Position numbers and translations under genes: made by a program. Of a stretch of 64,000 nucleotides of DNA, positions 1 to 8,297 are shown in pieces (the first letter of the stretch is position 1; each line of letters opens with the position of its first letter). The notes below the pieces were generated by a model. That model was not told the DNA's origin. It saw nothing but the letters and a program-made list of their open reading frames with translations, and searched no databases. This DNA comes from JAWVYT01 sp046483065 (GTDB lineage: Bacteria; Gemmatimonadota; Gemmatimonadetes; Longimicrobiales; RSA9), in contig JAWODW010000037.1 in NCBI GenBank assembly GCA_046483065.1, positions 75,691-139,690 of the forward strand. Direction: 5' to 3'.

Positions 1-565
1 AGGCGGGGTGGGCGGCCACGAACCGCCGTCCCTCGACGTCGGACAGGGCCGATCGGATCTCGGCGTCCAGCGCCGTGAGCGAGTCGGCGAATGCGTCGGC
101 CCGGCGGCGGACCCCGGCCGAGTCTCCGGTCACGGCGGCCACCGCGTCGGCGATCCGCGGCAGGAGCACATCACGGACACGGATGGGGTCCAGCCAGACG
201 TGAGGGTTGCCGGTGCCGGGGCCCCGCTGCCCGTACAGGCGCATGCCGTCGGTGAGGGTCAACTCCGGCACGCCGTGCACGGGCCCCAACCAGGCGTCGG
301 CGGCGGCCCCGACACGCACCACCAGGTCGGCCCGGGCCAGGACCTGCGCCGTGCGGGGCGTGGCTTCGTAGGTGTCGGGGTGTGCGCCGGCGGGCAGGAG
401 CGTGCGCACGTGGACGGCGTCGCCCCCCACGACCCGGACGAGGTCGGCGATGGGCGGCAGTGTTGCGGCTACCACGGGCCGGGCGTCGGGATCGGCCTCC
501 GGTCGGTCCGATCCGCACCCGGCCACGAGGGCGGCAGCAAGCAGAATCACAAAGGCAGTGCGCAT
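1..565 (-). CDS. Metal (Zn/Mn) ABC transporter substrate-binding lipoprotein, ZnuA-like, C-terminus off the window
   Basis: Reading leftward from ATG at 565 gives 188 residues before the window ends, so the C-terminal half is missing. Residues 1-17 form a lipoprotein signal ending in LVAGC. The family's metal ligands are visible: His62 in AGAHPDTYE, His122 in NPHVWLDP and His186 in AAHPA; a fourth, acidic ligand would lie off the window. Proteins of this family capture Zn2+ or Mn2+ in the periplasm and deliver it to an ABC permease, which would be encoded further left. The long His-rich loop typical of some ZnuA proteins is absent between the first two ligands, so Mn2+ is not excluded. No clear Zur box is visible in the 150 bases upstream. 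Confidence 0.85.
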   Translation of the reverse strand, partial: MRTAFVILLAAALVAGCGSDRPEADPDARPVVAATLPPIADLVRVVGGDAVHVRTLLPAGAHPDTYEATPRTAQVLARADLVVRVGAAADAWLGPVHGVPELTLTDGMRLYGQRGPGTGNPHVWLDPIRVRDVLLPRIADAVAAVTGDSAGVRRRADAFADSLTALDAEIRSALSDVEGRRFVAAHPA

Positions 566-715
566 GGAAGGTCATGATAGACGGTGACGGCCCGGTGCGG
601 TAGCCCCGACCGCCGCGCGGCATCGCACGACCCCCTTGCCGGGACGCGGTCGATACAGGACCTTACCCAACGACACAGAATTCCCACCCCTGTATAGCCA
701 AACCAGGAGGCTCTT

Positions 716-2107
716 ATGGGTCGACGGATCCTGCGGCCCGTGGGTTTCGCCGTGCTGCTGGCCGCATTCTCCGCCCCCGCCGCGGGCCAGGGCTCGAGCG
801 TGTACAACCAGAGCGGGTGCGCGAGCGCCAAGGCCGGTGCCGTTGTCGCGGCCCCGTGCATGGACGCCTCGAGCATCTACTACAACCCTGCGCTCATCTC
901 GCTGCTGCCGTCGTCGGTATCCGCCGGTTTCACGGCGGTCTACAACGGCGGCGACTTCACCTATGACACTACGGGCATGGTGGTGGAGCGTGACCCGGCC
1001 GTGCCGCTGGTGCCCCAGGCCTACGCCACGTACCGCTTCGGGGCCGACAAGCGGTTGGCCGCCGGGCTCGGCGTCTGGGCCCCCTACGGGCTGGGGATCG
1101 AGTGGCCCGAGACCTTCGAGGGCCGTTTCATCTCCTGGAAGACCGCACTCAAGGGGATCTACGTCCAGCCCACCGTCGCCTACCAGGTGATCCCCGGGAA
1201 GCTGGCGCTGGGCGCCGGCGTGCAGGTGACCCTCGGTGGGATCGAGATCAACCAGCGGGTCGACGGCCCGGTCGCGGATATCCGGCTGGCGAGTCTGGGC
1301 GTGCCGCTGGGCACCGACATCGCCAGCGCCGTCCTGACGGGCTCCGGGATCGGCGTAGGCGGGCAGCTCGCCGCCTACTACCAGGTCAGCGACCGGCTGG
1401 CCATCGGCGCTCGCTACATGCTCCCGGTGCAGGTGGACCTGACAGGCGAGGCGGACTTCGAGCAGATCGAGAATCCGGACATCATACTGGTCCTCCCCGA
1501 TGGCGACGTCCCGCTGGACGCGCTGCTGGCGGACCTCTTCGTAGCCGGCGGCCGGCTGGAGGACCAGGACGCCGACGCGTCGCTCACCTTCCCGCCCCAG
1601 GCGGTGATCGGGGTCCGCTATGCCGTCACCGACGCACTGGCGGTTTCCGGCGACTATCAGTGGACCGGGTGGAGCACCTTCGACGAGATCGTGGCCACCT
1701 TCTCCGGCGCGGCGCCGGAGCTGGCGCTCAAGATGGACTACGAGGACGCCCACACCTTCCGGACGGGATTGACCTACGCCCTCTCCCCGGCAGTCGAGGG
1801 CCGGGCCGGATTCAGCTACAACACGCCGGCCTCACCGGATCATACCGTCACGCCGATCCTGCCGGAGGCGGAGCGCCAGCTCTACACGATGGGCTTCGGC
1901 TACCGGATGGGCTCGGTCCAGGCCGACGTCTACTACAACTACGTGAACCAGGCCGACCGCAGCGGTCGGGTACGGTCCGACCTGCCGGGGCCCGGTGAGC
2001 CCAGCACGCCGGACGCCATCATCGACCAGCTGAACGTCGGGGTTTACGGCTCCACGGCCCACCTGTTCGGTCTTACACTTTCGTACGTCTTCGGTGACGA
2101 GCGCTGA
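716..2107 (+). CDS. Outer-membrane transport protein, FadL/OmpP1/TodX family
   Basis: 463 residues with a signal peptide cleaved near AAGQG (about residue 24), followed by a plug-like segment containing the NPA motif typical of FadL family N-termini (SSIYYNPALIS, about residue 57), then alternating strands of a 14-stranded barrel ending in an aromatic-rich terminus (LTLSYVFGDER). FadL proteins carry long-chain fatty acids or other hydrophobic compounds across the outer membrane. AGGAGG lies a few bases before the ATG. The next gene, a GDSL lipase-like lipoprotein, starts 16 bases after the stop, which suggests a lipid-uptake operon: hydrolysis at the surface and import through the channel. 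Substrate is unknown. Confidence 0.88.
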   Translation: MGRRILRPVGFAVLLAAFSAPAAGQGSSVYNQSGCASAKAGAVVAAPCMDASSIYYNPALISLLPSSVSAGFTAVYNGGDFTYDTTGMVVERDPAVPLVPQAYATYRFGADKRLAAGLGVWAPYGLGIEWPETFEGRFISWKTALKGIYVQPTVAYQVIPGKLALGAGVQVTLGGIEINQRVDGPVADIRLASLGVPLGTDIASAVLTGSGIGVGGQLAAYYQVSDRLAIGARYMLPVQVDLTGEADFEQIENPDIILVLPDGDVPLDALLADLFVAGGRLEDQDADASLTFPPQAVIGVRYAVTDALAVSGDYQWTGWSTFDEIVATFSGAAPELALKMDYEDAHTFRTGLTYALSPAVEGRAGFSYNTPASPDHTVTPILPEAERQLYTMGFGYRMGSVQADVYYNYVNQADRSGRVRSDLPGPGEPSTPDAIIDQLNVGVYGSTAHLFGLTLSYVFGDER

Positions 2108-2123
2108 GGGAGGAGAAACGACC

Positions 2124-3410
2124 ATGAATACACGGAATCATCGGTCCCGCACCGCGTTCGCCATCGCTTTCCTGGCAGTGTTCGCGGTGGCGGTCACGTC
2201 GTGCATCAAGGGCGACGAGCCCTACATCGTGGACCCCATCGGCGGTGAGCTCTTCGATCGCTACGTCTCGCTGGGCAACTCGCTGACGGCGGGGTTCCAG
2301 TCCGGCGGGATCAACGTCAACACGCAGCGAGAGGCGTACCCGGTCCTGCTGGCGGAGAAGGCCAACGCGCCGTTCGGGGTCCCGGCCCTCGCCCTGCCGG
2401 GCTGCCCACCGCTCCTGGTGGGCCCGCTGACCACGACGCGCACCGATACCACCGCGTGCGGGCTGCGGGTCTTCGACGCGCCGAGCCTGGTCCAGAACCT
2501 GGCCGTGCCCGGGGCCAACACCGGCCACCTGAGCAACCCGGTGGGGACCGGGAACACGCTCAACACGCTGATCCTCGGCGGGCGCACCCAGATCGCGGCC
2601 ATGAAGGACGCGGAGCCCACGCTGATCTCGGTCTGGGTCGGCAACAACGACGCACTCGGCGCCGCCCTGGCCGGCGACACGGCGGGGCTCACGCCCCTGA
2701 CCACCTTCCAGACGGAGTACGACGAGATCGTGGCCGCCATGCTGGAGACCGACGCCCAGGACGCCATCCTCATGGGGGTGGTGAACCCCATGGTGGCCGC
2801 ACCGGCGCTCCAGCCCGGGGCCTACTTCTGGGCGCTGCCGGACACGATGCCGCTGTCGGCGACCGACACGCTCTTCTTCGACGTGTCCGACAACTGTGCG
2901 CCATCCGTCTTCGGCGGGCTCGGCGACGACCGCCTCATCTCCTTCATCGGCGTCGGCAACGCCATCGCCGCCGGGGAGGACCCGTTGCACATCGACTGCG
3001 TGGACGGCGTCCAGATCGGTGGGGCGTACGAACCGGACTACCTCATCGATGAGGCGGAACAGATTGCCATCGCCGCCCGGATCACGGCGTTCAACAGCTA
3101 CATCGCGCAGCAGGCCGATGACAACGGCTGGATCTACATCGACCCCACGACCACCATGGTGATGCCGGCGCTGGCGGACCCGGACAAGATCCGGAAGTGT
3201 CAGGACCTGCCCACCGACGCCGCGTCGTTCGGGGCGGCCGTCCAGAGCTCTTGCCCCGTGGACCTCGATCCGACCACGGACGCGACCTTCTTCGGGAGCT
3301 ACATCAGCCACGACGGGATCCACCCCACGGGCGCGTTCCATGCCGCGACCGCCAATGTGCTGGCGGATTCGCTGAACGCCGTCCACGGCCTGTCGCTGCC
3401 CATCAACTGA
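2124..3410 (+). CDS. SGNH/GDSL-family hydrolase, exported lipoprotein
   Basis: The start at 2124 is preceded by GGGAGGAG, and an in-frame ATG 30 bases earlier lies inside the preceding gene. The 428-residue product has an N-terminal signal ending at Cys23 (AVAVTSC), so it is probably a lipoprotein. SGNH blocks are visible: block I YVSLGNSLTAGF (GNSL with the catalytic Ser), the oxyanion Asn in VWVGNNDALG, and the C-terminal DGIHPTG carrying the catalytic Asp and His. Such enzymes are esterases or lipases. It is cotranscribed with the FadL-type channel immediately upstream, so release of fatty acids for uptake is a reasonable inference. The protein is longer than the minimal SGNH fold, with an insertion before block V. 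Confidence 0.85.
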   Translation: MNTRNHRSRTAFAIAFLAVFAVAVTSCIKGDEPYIVDPIGGELFDRYVSLGNSLTAGFQSGGINVNTQREAYPVLLAEKANAPFGVPALALPGCPPLLVGPLTTTRTDTTACGLRVFDAPSLVQNLAVPGANTGHLSNPVGTGNTLNTLILGGRTQIAAMKDAEPTLISVWVGNNDALGAALAGDTAGLTPLTTFQTEYDEIVAAMLETDAQDAILMGVVNPMVAAPALQPGAYFWALPDTMPLSATDTLFFDVSDNCAPSVFGGLGDDRLISFIGVGNAIAAGEDPLHIDCVDGVQIGGAYEPDYLIDEAEQIAIAARITAFNSYIAQQADDNGWIYIDPTTTMVMPALADPDKIRKCQDLPTDAASFGAAVQSSCPVDLDPTTDATFFGSYISHDGIHPTGAFHAATANVLADSLNAVHGLSLPIN

Positions 3411-3562
3411 GCGTGGGGAGGCCCCTGCGGTGAGCCCCCTGCGGTGACCCGGCACGGTCCACTGCAGGGGCGGGCAGGGTAAAGATCTCGCGGCGAGCGC
3501 CGACACTGGGTGCAGAGGAAGGCCGGCCCGGCCGGCCGTGCACACGTACCGGGGTCGATGCC

Positions 3563-5668
3563 ATGGAACGCAAGGTAACGGGGACAGCGCAGCAGCAGGT
3601 GCCGCCGCAGGCGCTCCTGCTCTCGCTGCTCTCGCTCTGGGTCCCCGTCCTTACGTCTTCGTTCTTCCCGGACTGGACCAACGCGGACGTGGGGATCCTG
3701 ATCTGGCTCCTGGCACTGATCCCGCCGTTCCTCCTCTCCTATTACCGGGGCTGGAAGGGCGCGTCCCTCGCCCTCGCCGGCGGCATGGCCGCCTTCGCCA
3801 TCGCTCAGGTCCTGGTCACCCTCCTGGGCGCCCAGATCCCCGGCCCCGAGATCATGGTCGGGATCATCGTGATCTTCATCGGCGTGGCCATGGGCAGCGG
3901 CGTCCTTTCGTCGCTCTTCCGGAGCTCGCTGAGCAAGGCCCAGGAGATGGCGCTCACGGACCCGGGCACCGGGCTGCCGAACCGTCGCCATGGGATGCTC
4001 CACCTCACCCGGGCCTTCGCGGCCGCCGAACGGGGCGCGGCGCTCTCAGTCATCATGTTCGACCTCGACAAGTTCAAACGCGTCAACGATCGGTTCGGCC
4101 ATCAGAAAGGCGACGAAGTCCTCCGCGTCTTCGCCGAGATCCTCCGCCGTAACACCCGGACCATGAATTTGTCGGTCCGGTTCGGCGGGGAGGAGTTCAT
4201 GTCCATCCTCGACGGCGAGACGGCTGAGGAAGCCGCTCTCATGGCCCGACGGGTTTTGCAGGAGCTCCAGAGCATCGAGTGGCCGTGGGGCTCCACCACG
4301 GTCTCTGCCGGCATCTCGGAGTTCGAGGAGGGGATGGCCTCGCCGGATGTGCTCGTCGCCGCCGCGGACCAGGCGCTCTACCGCGCCAAGAGTCACGGCG
4401 GGGACGAGGTCGTGGTCCTGGCCCGGCAGGGCTCCAGCGCCGATGCCGTCGTCACGTCGTCGGCCGACGAGTACCAGGATGACGGCGAGGGGAACGGCGA
4501 GCTGGTGCTCGTCGTGGATGACGACCCGGCGGTCCTCCGGACGCTGAGCCGGGGCCTGCTCCGTCGCCGCTACCAGCCCATCGAGGCCGGCGACCCCGTG
4601 AAGGCGCTCCAGATCGTTCGGGGCCTCGACGACCCGGTGGATCTCGTGATCACCGACCTGGTGATGCCCGAGATGAGCGGCTTCCGGCTGGTGGAGATGC
4701 TCATGGAGATCCAGCCGGAGGTGCGCGCCCTCTACATCTCGGGCTACTCCAGCGACGAGGTCCGGTGGTCCGGCGTCCCCGGGCGGGTGAAGGCGTTCCT
4801 CCCGAAGCCGATCTCGCTGGACGCCCTGACCCATGCGGTGCGCAGCATCCTGGACGCACCGGCCCCTGCCCCCGAGGCGCGGGACGCGGAGACGGCCACA
4901 GAGCTGTCCGTGCCGTCGACCGCCGCGGACGCCCAGGGCGACCCGGCGGTCGAAGAGGACGCCAACAACGGGTCCCTCACCGATCGCCTGCAGGCCAGCA
5001 GTGCCCGGCTCGAAGAGGCCTACGGCGAGCTCCTGCTCCGCCTGGCGTGGACCGCCGAATACCGGGATGACGTCACCGGCCAGCACGCGGAGCGCGTCGG
5101 CCGGCTGTGCGGGATGCTGGCCCGCGAGCTCGGACTGTCCGAGGAAGCGACCGGTCGCATCGAGCTGGCCGCGCCGCTGCACGACCTGGGGAAGATCGCC
5201 GTCCCGGACTCCGTGCTGCGCAAGCCGGACCCCCTCACGCCCACCGAGCGGGAGATCATGATCCAGCACTGCGTGGTGGGCGCCGACCTCCTGGCCGGGA
5301 GCCGGCACCCGCTGGTCCAGGAGGCCCAGACCATCGCACGCTCCCACCACGAGCGGTGGGACGGCGACGGTTATCCCGACGGGCTCGCGGGCACCGAGAT
5401 CCCCCTCGCCGCCCGCATCACCGCGGTGGCCGACGCCTTCGACAGCCTCACCGACACCCGGCCGTACCGGCCCGCCGTCTCCCGTGACGAAGCCGTACAG
5501 CTGATCATGGACGACCGGGGCCGCCACTTCGACCCCGACGTGGTCGACGCCCTGCTCCGCCTCGACGAGGCCGGCACCCTCGACTCCGTCCAGAAAGGCA
5601 TCCTGGTCGGCGAGTGGAAGGGTGGCGTCGGCAACGCCAGCATTGGCACGCGGGTGGGTCAGTCGTAA
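3563..5668 (+). CDS. Membrane GGDEF - receiver - HD-GYP protein (cyclic-di-GMP turnover)
   Basis: 701 residues in one chain. Residues about 18-125 contain four hydrophobic segments. A diguanylate cyclase domain follows (about 127-285) with GGEEF at 208-212. The usual inhibitory RxxD just before it reads RTMN, so product inhibition is probably lost. A CheY-like receiver occupies about 305-430, with phospho-acceptor Asp365 (VITDLVMPE) and the conserved Lys in FLPKP. An HD-GYP phosphodiesterase domain occupies about 490-690, with HDLGK at His540/Asp541, HHERWDGDGYP near 595 and a downstream DAFDSLT. Both catalytic signatures look intact, so the protein could make and break c-di-GMP, with the central receiver as a switch. 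It stands alone between short gaps; no histidine kinase is adjacent. Confidence 0.9.
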   Translation: MERKVTGTAQQQVPPQALLLSLLSLWVPVLTSSFFPDWTNADVGILIWLLALIPPFLLSYYRGWKGASLALAGGMAAFAIAQVLVTLLGAQIPGPEIMVGIIVIFIGVAMGSGVLSSLFRSSLSKAQEMALTDPGTGLPNRRHGMLHLTRAFAAAERGAALSVIMFDLDKFKRVNDRFGHQKGDEVLRVFAEILRRNTRTMNLSVRFGGEEFMSILDGETAEEAALMARRVLQELQSIEWPWGSTTVSAGISEFEEGMASPDVLVAAADQALYRAKSHGGDEVVVLARQGSSADAVVTSSADEYQDDGEGNGELVLVVDDDPAVLRTLSRGLLRRRYQPIEAGDPVKALQIVRGLDDPVDLVITDLVMPEMSGFRLVEMLMEIQPEVRALYISGYSSDEVRWSGVPGRVKAFLPKPISLDALTHAVRSILDAPAPAPEARDAETATELSVPSTAADAQGDPAVEEDANNGSLTDRLQASSARLEEAYGELLLRLAWTAEYRDDVTGQHAERVGRLCGMLARELGLSEEATGRIELAAPLHDLGKIAVPDSVLRKPDPLTPTEREIMIQHCVVGADLLAGSRHPLVQEAQTIARSHHERWDGDGYPDGLAGTEIPLAARITAVADAFDSLTDTRPYRPAVSRDEAVQLIMDDRGRHFDPDVVDALLRLDEAGTLDSVQKGILVGEWKGGVGNASIGTRVGQS

Positions 5669-5707
5669 CTTTCGAGTACGCCGACACCCCAACAAGGACG
5701 GCTGCTC

Positions 5708-6217
5708 ATGACGCGAACGATCCTGGGGACAATGGTCGCGGCCACGGCGATCTCAGGGTGCGCCTCGGCACCCCAGCCGACTCCCCTCACAGGACCCTCG
5801 GGCGATATCGCGGTGCTCGAAGGCGAGTGGATCGGTGAGTACAACGCTTACGATTCGTCCCGACGCTCCGGCACCCTCCTCTTCCGCCTCGAAGCCGACC
5901 AGGACACGGCATACGGTGACGTCCTCATGCACGTCGCCGGGCAGGAGACAGCACCGGTGATTCCCCTCACCGCCGAACCGTGGGACGATGTGGCACCGAG
6001 CCACATCCTCCGCGTTACGTTCGTGCCCGCCGCCGACGGCTCCGTCTTCGGCCGGCTCGACACGTACAACGATCCCGTCTGTGGATGCGAGGTCCGGACC
6101 ACGCTGACGGGCCACGTCCGGGAGAACCTCATCGAGGGAAGCTACACCACCGAACACCTCAACGGCGCCGATCGGACCACCGGGCGATGGCGCGTAGTGC
6201 GCACCTTCCCCGACTGA
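5708..6217 (+). CDS. Small lipoprotein of unknown function
   Basis: 169 residues. A signal peptide ends in the lipobox ISGC at about residue 18. The remainder looks like a compact beta-rich domain, beginning with LEGEWIGEY and ending with a TTGRWRVVRTF strand, a pattern seen in lipocalin-like and META-type folds. I do not recognise a family. AAGGA lies 9-13 bases before the ATG and the gene begins 39 bases after the c-di-GMP protein, so it may be cotranscribed with it. A strong terminator follows at 6248. Confidence 0.6.
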   Translation: MTRTILGTMVAATAISGCASAPQPTPLTGPSGDIAVLEGEWIGEYNAYDSSRRSGTLLFRLEADQDTAYGDVLMHVAGQETAPVIPLTAEPWDDVAPSHILRVTFVPAADGSVFGRLDTYNDPVCGCEVRTTLTGHVRENLIEGSYTTEHLNGADRTTGRWRVVRTFPD

Positions 6218-6247
6218 CCCCGGCGGCGGCGACCGCAGCGATGCAGC

Positions 6248-6280
6248 GAGCCCCGGGGTGACGTCGTCACCCCGGGGCTC
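6248..6280. terminator. Bidirectional rho-independent-type hairpin
   Basis: A perfect 15-bp inverted repeat (6248-6262 with 6266-6280) with a 3-base loop lies between convergent genes, the lipoprotein on plus and OsmC on minus. There is no T-run on either side, as is common in very G+C-rich genomes. Confidence 0.75.
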
Positions 6281-6305
6281 CCGCGCCCGCCACTGCCGGA
6301 ACGCC

Positions 6306-6719
6306 TCAGACGGCTACCGGCACCTCCTGCTCAATCCGAACCGCCACCTCGGAACCCGTCACCAGCGTGTTGTGGGCGGGACAGCTCTTCGCCACCCGCT
6401 CCAGGACCTCCGAATACTCCTCAGGGATCGCCTCCTGAAGGATCACCCGGATGTCGAACTTGCCGATCCGGCCCGGGTTCCGGGCACCGATCTGCTCCAC
6501 CTCCACCCGCATGCCCTCGTACGGCAACCCCCGCGTCTCACAGAACTGCTGCACATACAGTGCTACACACGTGCCCACCGACGCCCCCATCAGCTCCAGC
6601 GGCATGGGACCCTCATCGTTCCCCACCGCCTTCGGCTGATCCACGATCACCCGGTGCCCCCGGATATCCGTCGCGAACTTCAACCCACCCTCGTGGGTCA
6701 CCACCATTGGCTGTGCCAT
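6306..6719 (-). CDS. OsmC/Ohr-family protein (thiol peroxidase fold)
   Basis: 137 residues, about the normal size for the family. The two catalytic cysteines are present: one in the helix motif ASVGTCVALYV and one in the characteristic SCPAHNTL near residue 112. OsmC/Ohr proteins reduce organic hydroperoxides; many in this YhfA-like branch have no proven substrate. GGAGGT sits 6 bases before the ATG. It is a single gene ended by the shared terminator at 6248. A TATAAT and a paired inverted repeat lie upstream (see 6720-6764), suggesting regulation. Confidence 0.85.
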   Translation of the reverse strand: MAQPMVVTHEGGLKFATDIRGHRVIVDQPKAVGNDEGPMPLELMGASVGTCVALYVQQFCETRGLPYEGMRVEVEQIGARNPGRIGKFDIRVILQEAIPEEYSEVLERVAKSCPAHNTLVTGSEVAVRIEQEVPVAV

Positions 6720-6764
6720 TGTCAGACCTCCGTGTTTATTACTAGTCGATTATATAGTCTGACA
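6720..6764 (-). promoter_or_regulatory. Promoter -10 with flanking 8-bp inverted repeat upstream of OsmC gene
   Basis: On the minus strand a perfect TATAAT occupies 6754-6749. No good -35 is seen 17 bp upstream. TGTCAGAC at 6720-6727 and its reverse complement GTCTGACA at 6757-6764 flank the -10 and overlap the ribosome-binding site GGAGGT (6731-6726). The local sequence is A+T-rich compared with its surroundings. This could be a two-site operator; the match to any known regulator is not evident. Confidence 0.45.
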
Positions 6765-6814
6765 TAACATACACGCTGTGGGGCCCCCGGTACAGGGGGA
6801 GGGCGTAGAGCGAT

Positions 6815-7936
6815 CTACTGATACTGGATATAGACGGGGACGGGCTCGAGCTCGAGGAGCTCGGCGGGAGTCAGCAGGACGGAGCCGTTCCGAAGGTCGT
6901 TGCGGAAAAAGAGCTTGAACCCGGTGAACTGGTCGGCTTCCGGGGCGACGATGTCCCGGTAGGCGGCTCGTTTCTGTGGGGGACCGCCCCAGCCGTCCAT
7001 GTTGATCACCACCTGCACGCGGGGGTCCCGCCGGATCTCGTCGGCCCGCTGGAGCATGGAGGTAGTGAACCGGTGCACCACGAGGACCTTGGGCGGGAGG
7101 TGGTAGCGCTCGACGATGTCGGCGAGGAAGTCGACGGCGTAGTTGATGTCGTCGGCGGTGAGGGACCCGATCTGCCGGCCGGGGATGGCGTCCGCCGACA
7201 TGGCCCACTCGGGGTCCAGCGCCAGGTGGACATCGGGGCGGGCGAGCCAGCGTTCCAACGGCGCCAGCTCGGCGGGAACCGTGCTCCGCCCGGGCTGGAC
7301 ATCGAGGAAGAGGAGCGCGTCGCGGCGCTCGGCCCAGCCGGCCACCTCCCGAATCCGGCTGTCCGGCATACGGAGCCGGAAGAGGCTGTCGCGGCCCGGG
7401 TCGCCGGTGGCCATCACGGCGATCATCTGGAGCGCCGGCCGCACGGGCGTTGACGGATCGGCCCGGCGCCACGCCTCCACCTCGGCATCGAGTCGCGCCA
7501 GCATCGCGTCGGGCGGCAGCTCCCCCAGAATCCCCATGTGCTCCGACGCCGGGTTGCCGTAGAAGGCCACGATACGGGTCTGCGGAAGCAGGGCTCCCGG
7601 AAGAATGGGGACCGGGAGCGGCACCGCACGCGACGGCGTCGCTCCGGCCGCACCGGGAAGATCAGCCGGCATGGGGTCCTCTACCGTCGGGGACGCGGTG
7701 TCGGCCGCCGTCAGGGCGTCAGGGGTCAGCGTGTCCGGGGCCAGGGTGTCAGCCGCCACGGCGGGCTCCGCCTCCGGCGCCGCGGAGTCGGGCTCCGCCG
7801 GGTCCGCCGCCACGGTATCCGGACCCTCCGCGCGGACGTCGGGCCAGGCCTCCGGCCCGCTCACGCCCGGGCCACCACCCCCAGCGCACGCCGTGGCAAC
7901 CGCCAGGACGGCCGGGAGCCACCACTGCCTCCCCAC
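6815..7936 (-). CDS. Uncharacterised lipoprotein with a TIM-barrel-like domain
   Basis: I place the start at the GTG at 7936 because it puts the lipobox VATAC at residue 16. A GTG at 8002 gives the same frame with a long charged extension. After the Cys comes a Pro/Ala/Asp/Thr-rich linker of about 80 residues, then a globular domain of about 270 residues. Its motifs IVAFYGNP, LLFLDVQPGRS, VHLALDPEW, KVLVVHRFT, VVINMDGWG, GFKLFF and a terminal TPAELLELEP...YIQYQ match my recollection of an uncharacterised family common in Actinobacteria. The repeated strand-then-acidic pattern suggests a barrel hydrolase fold. No function can be assigned. It is a single gene with no close same-strand partner. 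Confidence 0.65.
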   Translation of the reverse strand: MGRQWWLPAVLAVATACAGGGGPGVSGPEAWPDVRAEGPDTVAADPAEPDSAAPEAEPAVAADTLAPDTLTPDALTAADTASPTVEDPMPADLPGAAGATPSRAVPLPVPILPGALLPQTRIVAFYGNPASEHMGILGELPPDAMLARLDAEVEAWRRADPSTPVRPALQMIAVMATGDPGRDSLFRLRMPDSRIREVAGWAERRDALLFLDVQPGRSTVPAELAPLERWLARPDVHLALDPEWAMSADAIPGRQIGSLTADDINYAVDFLADIVERYHLPPKVLVVHRFTTSMLQRADEIRRDPRVQVVINMDGWGGPPQKRAAYRDIVAPEADQFTGFKLFFRNDLRNGSVLLTPAELLELEPVPVYIQYQ

Positions 7937-8176
7937 GGCACCCCGACCGGTCGAGCGTCTGCCCACCGCGTCCGCATCCCGATCCTCTACCTGCCAGCGC
8001 ACCCTCTGCCTCGCTCCTGCTCCTGTTCGTGTCGGTCCGAAACCTCGCCGTGGATCGGCCGGGCGGCAAGCCGTCGACCCCAGCGGCCGGGGCTCGTCCC
8101 CGCCATCGAGCCCCGCCCACAGCCCCAGTTCCGTCGTAGCCCGTCAACGCCGCGTAGGGGGTTCCCCCACACCCGG

Positions 8177-8205
8177 TTGACGGCTGTAGTACATTCCTCT
8201 ACAGT
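8177..8205 (+). promoter_or_regulatory. Promoter with overlapping palindromic operator for the MBL-rhodanese/ArsR operon
   Basis: TTGACG (8177-8182), a 17-bp spacer and TACAGT (8200-8205) form a good sigma-70-type promoter. CTGTAG (8184-8189) and CTACAG (8199-8204) form a 6-9-6 inverted repeat covering the spacer and -10, a placement suited to repression by the ArsR-type protein encoded downstream. Confidence 0.6.
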
Positions 8206-8297
8206 TGAATAGTAAACGGGTTACGGAGGCCTGGACATCCCTGGGCTCGGAATCGGTAGACAGAACCACGAACAGACAACGGACGGGAAGAGGTTCC

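Noticed and set aside
572..1753. 393-codon minus-strand frame opposite the FadL gene
   Set aside because: Shadow of a clear FadL-family protein; no signal peptide or motif.
8205..8297. N-terminal extension of the MBL-rhodanese protein from the ATG at 8205
   Set aside because: That ATG overlaps the predicted -10 and has no ribosome-binding site; the added residues contain no metallo-beta-lactamase motif.
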